NCBI GenBank assembly: GCA_024114885.1
Contig: CP099425.1
Coordinates: forward strand, 1,178,001 to 1,242,000
Direction: 5' to 3'
Origin: Septoria linicola
Taxonomy: Eukaryota > Ascomycota > Dothideomycetes > Mycosphaerellales > Mycosphaerellaceae
DNA: 64,000 bases
Shown: positions 44,294 through 53,777 of the stretch, piece after piece
How the letters are laid out: each line of letters begins with the position of its first letter
How positions within the stretch are numbered: the stretch's first letter is position 1
Program-made: the position numbers and the translations under genes
Notes under the pieces: model-generated
The model's input: only the letters and a program-made list of their open reading frames with translations
Told to the model about the DNA's origin: nothing
Database searches by the model: none

Positions 44294-45574
44294 CTATTTC
44301 TTTTCTTCACTCACACTCAGAGCGTTAAGTGCCTCTTCTGCCGTCTTGCCAACGCTGGCCTCCTGTGCACCTGGTCCCTCCAGAGAACCATCTGGCTTGG
44401 CCACGATATCACCGCCGGCAGGTTTCGCGCCCGGGAATCTGCTGCCCAGATTTTTCACCTTCTTCGCTTTCTTCTCCGGTGCGGGTGGCGGTGGGTAGGC
44501 CTGTGATTCGACTTCCTTCCATTCCTTGCTGTTCTCGAACGTCTCCTGGATTGGTCCCAGAATCTCGAGAAGAGCGTTTGTGACTGCAGGTTTGAGCGTT
44601 TGGGGTTGCAGGACATCTGCTGCATAGTCCTCTCGTAGCTTGTTGATATCTGCGTAGATCAATGGCTCGGCATCACGGCGCTCCACGACGAACTTGGGTG
44701 TTCCATTGTTCTTGAGTGCAGAGGCTGGAAGAAGCACAAACTCGACGAAGCTGATGACACCGTTACCCTCGACTTGCTTCGGTGGACAGAAAGCCTTCTT
44801 CATCTTCTTCTTGACAATCTCAGGCGAGTCAATCAGATCGATCTTGGAGTCTGGGTCTGAGGAGCTCATCTTTCCGCCCTCTTGAAGTCCAGGAATGAGT
44901 GGATTCATCAGATGTGCGCGCTTCTTGAAGCCAATACGAGGCAGTGCTTCGACTGCAAGGGTGAAGATCTTGCGTTGGTCGACACCTCCGAACTGCGCAT
45001 CCACGCCCAAGTACTCCTCATCGAGTGCTTGCATGAGAGGGTAGATCTGAGAAGATAGCGGTGGGCTTTCGACTTGCTTCACCACCTCTGAGCCCGCTTT
45101 CGAAGCATCGTGACCAGAGACCGATGTGCTGAGTCGTAGAAGGTCCATGAAGTACTTTGCGCCACTGTCGCCAGTAGTTTGGTAGGTCGATCCGAGCACA
45201 AACTCCAGTCGCGAGACGTCAACGTTCACAGCCTTGAGCGCTGCTGTTATGCAGTGTTCGTAGTACTTGGCCCGAAGCTTAACCAGATGGATTGGAGCTT
45301 TCAAGTTGTCAAGAAATCCGTGTACATCTGCCAACAGGACCTTCACTTTGCATCCTGCAGCCAGAAATTCGGCAATCTTGAGCATTGGCACGAAGTAGCC
45401 GCAGTGAGGCTTTCCGGTGGTTGCAGTTCCCCAGTAAATGCTGAGTGGTCGCTCTCCCTTCCGAAGCACATCTTCAATGATTTCGGGATTGAGCACTTCC
45501 TGCAAGTTGCTCTTGATGAGCTCGAAGTTTTCGGCAGCCTTGCCAGTCAATGGCTCCGGTGCAGGTGCAGCCAT
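44294..45574 (-). CDS. TYS1: Cytosolic tyrosyl-tRNA synthetase
   Basis: A single exon of 426 residues that matches the eukaryotic/archaeal TyrRS type. The class I HIGH-like motif is in YWGTATTGKPHCGYF (about 48-62), and KMSSSDPDSKI (about 235-245) is the KMSKS loop. GSTYQTTGDSGAKY and QFGGVDQRKIF belong to the tyrosine-binding site. The C-terminal 60 residues are basic and then acidic, a non-catalytic tail that also occurs in fungal enzymes. The enzyme attaches tyrosine to tRNA(Tyr) in the cytosol. The promoter is shared with the PXA-PX protein gene on the other strand. Confidence 0.95.
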   Translation of the reverse strand: MAAPAPEPLTGKAAENFELIKSNLQEVLNPEIIEDVLRKGERPLSIYWGTATTGKPHCGYFVPMLKIAEFLAAGCKVKVLLADVHGFLDNLKAPIHLVKLRAKYYEHCITAALKAVNVDVSRLEFVLGSTYQTTGDSGAKYFMDLLRLSTSVSGHDASKAGSEVVKQVESPPLSSQIYPLMQALDEEYLGVDAQFGGVDQRKIFTLAVEALPRIGFKKRAHLMNPLIPGLQEGGKMSSSDPDSKIDLIDSPEIVKKKMKKAFCPPKQVEGNGVISFVEFVLLPASALKNNGTPKFVVERRDAEPLIYADINKLREDYAADVLQPQTLKPAVTNALLEILGPIQETFENSKEWKEVESQAYPPPPAPEKKAKKVKNLGSRFPGAKPAGGDIVAKPDGSLEGPGAQEASVGKTAEEALNALSVSEEKK

Positions 45575-45880
45575 TTTGTTTGTTTCGGCTGATCTTGTGT
45601 CCAGGAATGGTGTCTTGGTCGAACAATGGCACTTTTATGTTGGAGTCACATTTGAAAGAGCGGGACCCCTGTCCACTCACAGGCTTGGCGTCGATCTTCC
45701 CAAACGGCTGGGATGACAGCAGCAACCGACTCGTCAGCTTTCGAGGAGTGATTTCTCTGGTTGGGTCTTTCTAGGAGTATTTCTTTGGCGGTCTTTGGGC
45801 ACTACAGCACTGTGCGCGACATGCCCTCTGGACGATCATGATTGTACGACGACGACAACAACGACACACTTCACGCGACA
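45575..45880. promoter_or_regulatory. Divergent promoter, TyrRS and PXA-PX genes
   Basis: 306 bases separate the two start codons on opposite strands, so the region must serve both. No specific element was identified. Confidence 0.55.
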
Positions 45881-48800
45881 ATGAACGACACGAAACCATC
45901 CGATGAAGCCGCGCTAATGGAGCAGGACACCACCGCGACGTCTGTGCCCGTCCCATTCAAGGACGACGAGGCCGTTGAGAAAGTGCCTGCCACGGAGAAC
46001 ACTGCAGTGCCAGCAGAGCCACAGTCTGTGGCTTCCTCTCTGCAGTCATTGACAGACAAAGCACTCAACTTTCTCGCGACTGCCAGCAATGAGACGCTGG
46101 GAGCTTGTCTCGTGGGCCTGGGCGCAGCCACGTATATCGTCCTCGGCCGCGTCGGACTTGTCATTATCGGTGTCGCGGGCGGCGTGGTTCTACAGGCTAC
46201 TTGGGACGGCACGCGTAACGGGAGTGGGAGTGATGCCACGAAGCCATCCGAAGCCGAGCGAAGACGCGAAGCGGGCGTGGACGTGGTCAAGCGCGTGTTG
46301 GACTGGCGCGTGAGCAGCAGAGCACAGTTTCATGCAGAGGACAGCAGAGTCTACGCAAGCCAGGCGCTCGACTATTCATCCTTTGGCCCCGAGGCTTCCG
46401 CTGCTCTGGACGCCTTCACTACAGCAGTGATCAAAGACTATGTGCATTACTGGTACGATGCCACCATTCCGGGCGAGGAGTCATTCCCAGCATCGTGTAG
46501 GCGAACCTTCACTGCTTTCATGCTATCTCTTTCTGGCCACCTGCAACGTAAAAGAGCCGCCGATAGCTTCCTCGATTTCGTGACGAATGCCAGCTCCATC
46601 CTCATTGTGTTCTTGAACGAGCTTACCCTCGCTTTGAATGCGTCTCCCAATGCCACTCCAGAAGAGGCCATCAGTGCGTATCTACAAATGAAGCCCGAGA
46701 GTAGCTTGGCCTACATGCTGGATCAGGATTCCCAAAAGGCGAAGCTGGCCGATGCAGCTGAGGACATCCTGCAGGCCTATCTAGACCCTAAATCGTACAA
46801 CTGCCCTCCTGTACACTCTTTCTTGAAAGCAGTGCTCTCCCAATTGATCCTCGAATACAGCGTAACGAAGTGCTCAGAACCTGCTTGGATTAATGACTGG
46901 ATTGTATATGGACTGGAAGAGTCAGAGACCGCCAAGGAAGTAATGGAGATTGTAGACGCTGGAGTCGAAGGACGAGATAGGGTCGAGACTCCGAAGATTG
47001 CAGAGCAGAACGTACGGTCTTCGGAGATTGCTAGCGAGACAGAAAGTGCAAGCGCTGCGGCACACCGACGGAAGATGAGTAGAGCAGAGGGGGCAATGGA
47101 CGAAGCCATGCGTGAGGCGAAGAGATTGACAGAATTGATGATAGAAGAGGACAAACTCCGAGCTCAGCAGGAGAAAGAAAGAGACAGCCAATCGACACCA
47201 CCAAATGCCGCGGGCAGTGCAGACGCTTCGACACAGGGTGTGCCCACGCCCACCTCGAGTGAGAGTGATCGCGACCATCAATCGGAAGACGTTGGATCTC
47301 TCGCCGGAAGCTCTGTTGCTGGGGACAGCAAAGCCAGCCATGCGAGCACGCCCAGCACACAATTCACAAGCTTCGACCAGATCATCCCGAAAGCTCAACC
47401 CACAGCATTGTCCGATGGCCATGGGCTCGATAGTCCTGCGAGAAAGGCTCCAGTCTTGACCCTGCACAATGCAAACATCAGCATCTTCGATGACAGTGTG
47501 CCCGGGGAGCGGGCCTCGATCAAGGCCAAGCCGAACGGAGATCTGCTGATTCAGATCGAGCCAGCAAATTCTGCATTCCCTGGCTGGATGATCGTGCGGA
47601 AGTATGCCGACTTCGAAACACTCCACGAGGTGATGAGACGCATTTCCGTCATCACCGGAACGCGCTTTACCGAAGCACATAATGAGCTTCCAAAGTGGCG
47701 AGTGCATACAAAAGCGTCCCTTCGTACCGAGCTTGAGCGTTACATCACGGATGCTGTTCGCTTCCAGACACTGGCCGAGAGTGAAGGCATGAAACGCTTT
47801 CTCGAGAAGGACCAAGGGTTGAACAAGTCTCCTAGCGGCAACAAAGGATTCGGCTGGCAGACTCCAGATGCATTTGGCAAACTAGGAGGTGACATGATGA
47901 ACGTCCTGACTAAAGCACCCAAGCAAGTCGCCGGTGGAGTCGCAGGAGGAGGTAAGGCTGTATTTGGAGGTGTGTCAGGGCTAGTCGGCGCTGTCGGCAA
48001 TGTTGGAAAGAAGGCAGGGCAGTCTAGCACCAATCTTGCCAGATCAACCACAAGCCCAAGCGTGGATAACACACCTCGAACAGCTGGCAGCAGCCGATCG
48101 AGCATGCAGCTTGCTGGTCAGGGCTTCATGACAGATAGCTATTTGGGCACCATGGATTTCGCTCGAGAGAGTGAGGATTCGTTTCGCGCCACGCCGGAGC
48201 CAGCCATTGAGAGAAGGCCAAGCTCTGCCTCGCTAAGGAGCATCGACACTAGATCTGCTGCGGGTCCCCCTGCCAGCCGCCCAGCGAGCATACTCAGTCA
48301 GAATGACAACGCGCAAATGACGACAATTTCTCCAGCAGCATCAACGACCCATCTGCCTGCGAACTTGCAAGGAGCGCCTGGTCTCGACACCATAAACCTG
48401 CCTCCACCTCCATCAGAGATGCCCTCCGATTATGGTTCGCCAGTGTCGCCAAGCAGGAGTCGGAAGAGCACCGATGCTCGTTCGGTGGCGCACTCACTGA
48501 GCATGTCACAGGTCGCTGATCCGGATAGTATACTCACCCCTGCCACACCGCTGAGAACACAGGTCGAGCCATCCAAGACCGACTCACCAGCAAAGAAGGA
48601 AGCTACCAAGAAAGCACCCTTGACTGATCGCGAAACTTCCGTCGCCATCGAGCTCATGTTTGCTGTCATCTCAGAACTGTACACTTTATCTGGTGCTTGG
48701 CAAATACGGAAGACATTGCTCACGGCTGCGAAGACTTTCCTTCTGCGACCGGGAAATCCACAACTTGGCACTATACGCGACCTACTACAATCGTCTCTTC

Positions 48801-49120
48801 TCGATGCGAACCTGAGCGATTCTGGCCTGGCGCACCAAATTTATAAGTTGCGGAAAAACACTGTGCCGACCCCAAAGGAACTGGAAATTTGGACGAGAGA
48901 CTATCCAAAGAAGACAGCGGAGCAGAAGGAGGAATTGAGGATCAAGGCAAGGAGGCTACTAGTCACAAAAGGAATGCCGCAGGCCTTGACCAGCGTCATG
49001 GGCGCAGCGGCCAGCGGTGAGGCATTGGGCAAAGTCTTTGACTGCTTGCAGCTCCCCGGGGTCAGCAGAGGTCTCATCTTCGGACTCACGCTACAAGCCT
49101 TGCGCATAATCACGCATTGA
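45881..49120 (+). CDS. PXA-PX-nexin C membrane protein (Mdm1/SNX13-25 like)
   Basis: A single exon of 1079 residues, starting at ATG 45881 rather than the upstream TTG. A membrane segment lies at about 72-103 (GLGAATYIVLGRVGLVII). A PXA domain spans about 131-303 (VVKRVLDWRVSSRAQF ... FLNELTLAL). Coiled-coil and Ser-rich linkers follow. The PX domain is at about 536-646 (WMIVRKYADFETLHEVM ... LRTELERYIT). The nexin C domain covers about 916 to the end (FAVISELYTLSGAWQIRK). Proteins with this layout tether the ER to vacuole or lipid droplets (Mdm1) or act in endosomal sorting. No RGS domain is seen between PXA and PX. The divergent promoter links it to TyrRS. Confidence 0.88.
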   Translation: MNDTKPSDEAALMEQDTTATSVPVPFKDDEAVEKVPATENTAVPAEPQSVASSLQSLTDKALNFLATASNETLGACLVGLGAATYIVLGRVGLVIIGVAGGVVLQATWDGTRNGSGSDATKPSEAERRREAGVDVVKRVLDWRVSSRAQFHAEDSRVYASQALDYSSFGPEASAALDAFTTAVIKDYVHYWYDATIPGEESFPASCRRTFTAFMLSLSGHLQRKRAADSFLDFVTNASSILIVFLNELTLALNASPNATPEEAISAYLQMKPESSLAYMLDQDSQKAKLADAAEDILQAYLDPKSYNCPPVHSFLKAVLSQLILEYSVTKCSEPAWINDWIVYGLEESETAKEVMEIVDAGVEGRDRVETPKIAEQNVRSSEIASETESASAAAHRRKMSRAEGAMDEAMREAKRLTELMIEEDKLRAQQEKERDSQSTPPNAAGSADASTQGVPTPTSSESDRDHQSEDVGSLAGSSVAGDSKASHASTPSTQFTSFDQIIPKAQPTALSDGHGLDSPARKAPVLTLHNANISIFDDSVPGERASIKAKPNGDLLIQIEPANSAFPGWMIVRKYADFETLHEVMRRISVITGTRFTEAHNELPKWRVHTKASLRTELERYITDAVRFQTLAESEGMKRFLEKDQGLNKSPSGNKGFGWQTPDAFGKLGGDMMNVLTKAPKQVAGGVAGGGKAVFGGVSGLVGAVGNVGKKAGQSSTNLARSTTSPSVDNTPRTAGSSRSSMQLAGQGFMTDSYLGTMDFARESEDSFRATPEPAIERRPSSASLRSIDTRSAAGPPASRPASILSQNDNAQMTTISPAASTTHLPANLQGAPGLDTINLPPPPSEMPSDYGSPVSPSRSRKSTDARSVAHSLSMSQVADPDSILTPATPLRTQVEPSKTDSPAKKEATKKAPLTDRETSVAIELMFAVISELYTLSGAWQIRKTLLTAAKTFLLRPGNPQLGTIRDLLQSSLLDANLSDSGLAHQIYKLRKNTVPTPKELEIWTRDYPKKTAEQKEELRIKARRLLVTKGMPQALTSVMGAAASGEALGKVFDCLQLPGVSRGLIFGLTLQALRIITH

Positions 49121-49698
49121 AACGACGGCATCTCGGTCGCAAAAATCCAGCGACCGCTGCCCATGTCTTGCAGCTCAAGACAGCATCGAGAGTGTCTCGA
49201 TTGTCGCACACGGGCAGGATCGTACTAACCTGCACACGCTTCGTGCACGGCCACGAGGATCGTACGCCGCGTCGGCAATGGCGATGTAACGGACGCATAG
49301 CAAGAACAAAGGACGTCTGGCGAGTCTCATGAGATCGTGGCGGCCAGACTGTTGCCGAGACAAAGACATGTTGACATAAGACAAAGAACGCAGCTGAAGT
49401 GACCTCTGTTGCACGTGCGCAGGCTTTGTAGTGTAAGATGAGAGTTGACGCATTTCGACACGCACAAGACCTCAAACAAGCTCTGTCACTGGTGATTCCT
49501 GCAGATGATATCTAGCCATCGAGCCCCATCGTCCTTCGTACCGGCAGACTCGTTTAAAGCTGACGAGTGTGATCTTGCTCTTCTCTCTAGCGCATAGTCA
49601 ACAGATCCGACAAGACACGGAGCAGGTCTTCGTGCAGTAAAAGCGATAGCAACAAACAAGCGCGAGAGATCAGCAACGCCGCTATCCTAGACACAATC
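49121..49698. other. Intergenic, nothing recognised
   Basis: Between two plus-strand genes. The minus-strand frames here are antisense chance frames. Confidence 0.45.
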
Positions 49699-50994
49699 AT
49701 GCCCCGCCAGCTGACGATATCGCCTGCGCCATTCAAGTCTTCATATCTTTCCATACCGCCAAGTCCGTTCTCGCCGCAGCTTCCCATTAGCTCTCCCGCT
49801 TCTGCCCCAATACACCAAGCCTCAAGCATTGATCAGGCAGAAAGACGCAAAGCCCAACTCAAGTCGACAGCACAATTGCTTCCACCGCCTGCTGATCCAC
49901 TAAACTGGCTATGGCAGTGCCATAAGTGCAACCGTGTCTATCAACTAGGCGTCACCAGGCGATGTCTGGATGATGGTCACCTTTTCTGCGCTGGCACGAC
50001 AACAGTCAAGAAAGGTCGCGGCAAGAATGGACGTGTTGTAAGACGGCATGCAGCCTGTGCCTCAGAATTCGACTACCAAGGTTGGAAAGGATGGGGTGTC
50101 TGGAGGAGGTCAGTGGCCGAGCAGGTCGAAGCCGCTGAGGCGTTACTAAGGGCTGAAGAGGCTTTCGAAAGTGTCTTTCGACAAGAGGAAGAGACAGCTG
50201 TACCTGTTGTCCCTTCAGAAGCCAAATGGCTCAACGGCGCATGGGCAAAGAAAGCTGTGCATTCGCGAAGTCCGAGCGCCAATTTGAGGGCCGGAAGGGA
50301 GTACTGGGAGAAGACTCAATCACCTTTGGAGAAGAAGGAGAAAAAGAAGAATTGTTGGGACGCATGTGACTACCCTAGCGAATGCCGATGGGGCAAGCAA
50401 TTCGGAGTCAAGACGCCTACTGTTGTCACTGCATCGATAGCTGCGACTCCAGCTGCCTCGAACTCAGTGATGGAAGACGATGAAGAGACCAAAGCTGACC
50501 AGCCTAAAACGTCGTTTGAAGACATTCTACTCGAGCTTTCGCAATCTGCTCTCGGCACGTCTGCCTCATCAGACTCCTCTTCTGCAGACATCACAGACCT
50601 CCCACTCAGCGTAGAGGAAGAGGCTGCTGAGCCAGCCTACCTGGAACCTCTCAGCCCTACACGAAGCCAGCGACAGAAATCAGTGACCGAAGGTGAAACT
50701 CCCAAGGTGTCAATGGACGACCTGCTCGAGAGTGTCAAACGCAGGAAGAGGAGAAGCTCAGGACAGATACCAAGTCCTCTAGGTGCTAATCCGCCTAGCC
50801 CAACAACCAGTAGCTACGCAGATGGTGCTGAGCTGGAGAGGAGTGCAAGTGCCAGTGCTACTCTGCAGCGAGCATCAGACGATCTTGAGCTTGAGGTGAA
50901 GAAGCAGACTTTGCAAGAGAAAGCAGGGGTGTTTGTCAAAGGATTGGTCATCAAGAAGAGGAGGGATAGTCAGAGTACCGCAGGCTCGGTGTAA
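49699..50994 (+). CDS. Cys-rich conserved-looking hypothetical protein
   Basis: A single exon of 431 residues starting at ATG 49699. Not assigned to a named family. The first 65 residues are Pro/Ser-rich. A compact block at about 70-135 contains WLWQCHKCNRVYQLG with C74 and C77, C89 and C97 (RRCLDDGHLFCAG), and another Cys near 119; the spacing suggests a zinc-ribbon-like fold. A second Cys cluster, KKNCWDACDYPSECRWG, lies near 218-234. The remainder is Ser/Glu-rich with a basic KRRKRRSSG that could be a nuclear signal. Gene models like this with W-x-C-x2-C-x-R-x-Y occur as unnamed proteins in many ascomycetes, by my impression only. Confidence 0.8.
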   Translation: MPRQLTISPAPFKSSYLSIPPSPFSPQLPISSPASAPIHQASSIDQAERRKAQLKSTAQLLPPPADPLNWLWQCHKCNRVYQLGVTRRCLDDGHLFCAGTTTVKKGRGKNGRVVRRHAACASEFDYQGWKGWGVWRRSVAEQVEAAEALLRAEEAFESVFRQEEETAVPVVPSEAKWLNGAWAKKAVHSRSPSANLRAGREYWEKTQSPLEKKEKKKNCWDACDYPSECRWGKQFGVKTPTVVTASIAATPAASNSVMEDDEETKADQPKTSFEDILLELSQSALGTSASSDSSSADITDLPLSVEEEAAEPAYLEPLSPTRSQRQKSVTEGETPKVSMDDLLESVKRRKRRSSGQIPSPLGANPPSPTTSSYADGAELERSASASATLQRASDDLELEVKKQTLQEKAGVFVKGLVIKKRRDSQSTAGSV

Positions 50995-51379
50995 GTGCTG
51001 TGGTTCTGTACAGTATGTAGTGTTGTCTAGTGTATTTCAATCTGCATGGGGCTTGGCGGTCACCATATTTGTGGGACTGCATGTCAAGCGCGATCTGCCT
51101 AAACGGTTCCATTCCCAATCCTGACACACTTCATTCAAGGTTCCAGTCCTCCATGCGGAATGTAGTGTCCTCCGCTATCGACTCACAATAAGTTCTCGAG
51201 TCGAGTGTTTCCTTTGTCCTTGAGCCTTGGCGACGCCTCGAACCTTGACTTACGTTGTCGCGTCAGCAAATTAAGTATGAACTTCAGCCATCTCAATAAC
51301 CACGCTACCCCACCCAGCATGAGAAGTAGATGAGGCGGTCTAGGGTTGATGAGTAGAGGACGCTGTGATTATTCTCGAG
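50995..51379. other. Intergenic, nothing recognised
   Basis: Holds the 3' end of the Cys-rich gene and the promoter of the transporter gene. A GGTTCGA-like stretch on the minus strand near 51240 is not followed by a tRNA-like fold. Confidence 0.45.
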
Positions 51380-53221
51380 ATGGGCCTCTTCACCTGGTCG
51401 AGGTTGAAAGATGACACGCAACCCTCCGATCGAGGCGAATATGAGCTTGTCGGGCATGAAGGCGTCGCGACATCCTCCGCGACGGTAGGAGTCGCAATGG
51501 CAGGACCGTCGAATGGCGCTCGAGAAGAGGTTCGCTCGCTGCAGGCCTTCAGCATGAGATTTACGGCAAGCTGATCCACTTCACAGTCCTTTGGACCAGA
51601 GCCCACAGAACACGAACGGCTCACACTCCGTAGAGTCGCAGATGATCTTCCTTGGTCCACATTTCTCGTCGCTGTAGTTGAGCTTTGCGAGCGCTTTACA
51701 TACTATGGCCTCTCTGGACCCTTCCAAAACTACATCTCGAACTCCTACCATGATCCCAATGGACTTCCCGGCGCGATTGGCCTGGACCAGACTGGCGCAA
51801 CAGGACTTACAAACTTCTTTCAATTCTGGTGCTATGTTACTCCCGTGCTAGGAGCGATCGTGGCAGATCAGTATTTGGGAAAGTACTGGACGATTTTCTG
51901 GTCCGCGGCGATTTATGTTGTAGGCGTGATGATTCTGTTCCTCACGTCTTTGCCGAGCTCGATCGAGGCTGGAGCTGCGCTTCCAGGACTGATAGCTGCT
52001 ATGGTCGTGATTGGACTTGGAACGGGAGGTATCAAGAGTAATGTATCGCCTCTCATCGCCGAGCAGTACAGGAATACGAGGCTCTTCGTCCACAAGACAA
52101 GCTCAGGCGAGAGAGTTATCGTGGACCCAGCAGCCACGATTCAGAGGATTTATATGGTGTTCTACATGTGCATTAACATTGGTTCGCTCTCTCCTCTGGC
52201 GACGACTGTGATGGAGGCACATACTGGATTCTGGTCAGCATATCTTCTATGCCTGTGCATGTTCGTTGTTGGATTTGCCACATTGATCTCTGGCAAGAAG
52301 AAGTATGTGCTCAGACCTCCGAGTGGTTCGCCGATACCAACGGCTATGAAGATATGCTGGATCGGGCTGAAGAAGAGGAACCTCAATGCTGCGAAGCCCG
52401 AGTACCAGGAGCGATCTGGAAGCTCAGTCCCCGTAGACTGGGATTCGTTGTTTGTCGACGAGGTCAGGCGAGCATTGACTGCCTGCAAAGTGTTCCTCTT
52501 CTTCCCAATCTACTGGCTGGTCTATGGCCAAATGCTCAACAACTTCATTTCTATGGCTGGTCAAATGCAGTTACACGGCGTGCCGAACGATATCATGCAG
52601 AACATTGACCCGATCACGATCATCATCTTCATCCCAATCTGCGACAAGTTCCTCTACCCTGGACTACGCAAGATGGGAATCAAATTCAAGCCGATCACCC
52701 GCATTTTCTGGGGCTTCATGCTCGGGGCAGCAGCTATGACTTATGCCGCTTTTACACAAAGACAGATCTACACAGCCGGACCTTGCTACGATGCCCCTCT
52801 CGCATGTAGTGCTGCTCTCCGATCAGACGGAAGCTATAAGCCAAACAATGTGCATGTCGCGGTACAGACTCCAGCATACCTTTTGATTGGCCTAAGTGAG
52901 ATCTTTGCATCCGTCACTGGACTGGAATACGCTTTTACCAAAGCTCCGCCGAGCATGAAGTCCTTCATTATGAGCTTGTTCCTGCTGACGAATGCATTCG
53001 GAGCTGCTCTTGGAGCTGCGATCAGTCCTTTTGCGGTAGATCCCAAGTTGACGTGGATGTACTCTGGTCTGGCGACTGCCTGCTTTGTCGCTGGTTGGCT
53101 GTTCTGGATCTGCTTCAGAAAGCTAAATGCAAGTGAGGATGCTATGAACGAGCTGGATCATTACAGTGACAAGCCGGATGGTGCTGTTCGAAGCCGCGGG
53201 AGCTTTGAGGACAAGCCGTGA
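51380..53221 (+). CDS. PTR2: Proton-coupled oligopeptide transporter (PTR2/POT family)
   Basis: Two exons, 51380-51529 and 51587-53221, give 594 residues. The second exon carries the PTR signatures: FLVAVVELCERFTYYGL in the first membrane segment, GLGTGGIKSNVSPLIAEQY, and VFYMCINIGSL. Twelve or so hydrophobic segments can be followed to FVAGWLFWICF near the end. The family imports di- and tripeptides with protons across the plasma membrane. The ExxERFxYYG motif holds the residues for proton coupling. The exact first donor is uncertain, because a GTTCGC site at 51530 and a GTAGGA site near 51485 both keep the frame; the former was used. The first exon is hydrophilic with no signal peptide, as expected. 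Confidence 0.9.
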
Positions 53222-53777
53222 TTGCCATCGTGATCACCTTGATCGTCCCCACCTCATCTATCATCAACTACGCCCAACTCACCTCTGTTGGCAGCTGCGA
53301 CTGCTTCAATACTACTTCCAGTGCCAACAGCTACAGCCAAGGTCTCTATTCAATTTGAGGTCTATCAGCCGACCAAGGTCCGAGACTCTAGCATGGACTC
53401 GGCACTCCAGCTAGTGGCAGGATGCCTGTTTATCCCCCTTAGTAGCTTCAGCATCCACTCAGCAAAAAATATGCGATTATTTCCGTCGCCCGTTCGTCAG
53501 TTGTTCTTCTGACAGCTGGGAAGGCACAAGCCAGGCCAATTGAGTTTCGGTTGTTCCTGGTCGGCTTGGCAGTCGCGTCGACCTCTGTTTCCAGACGCGG
53601 TCATCGTATTCTACGATCGAACACAATTGCATCCATTGCGCAACAGCAACGCACGACAGGCAGCCCAACAACTGACAGTAGATTCAAAAAGCGCACTGCC
53701 ACACGCAAAGTCATTCTTCGCGCCTTTCGCCTAAGGACAGCGCAAATGATTTGTGTGTGACGCGAAAAGCACGCGCC
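53222..53777. other. Intergenic, DNMT5 promoter region
   Basis: Between two plus-strand genes. Plus-strand frames in this stretch look like chance frames. The in-frame TTG at 53751 precedes the true ATG. Confidence 0.45.

Noticed and set aside
45842..45880. Start of the PXA-PX gene at the upstream TTG
   Set aside because: An ATG in good context at 45881 is the first standard start in frame.
51225..51262. tRNA-like B box (GGTTCGAGGC on minus strand)
   Set aside because: No matching A box or acceptor stem at the right distance.
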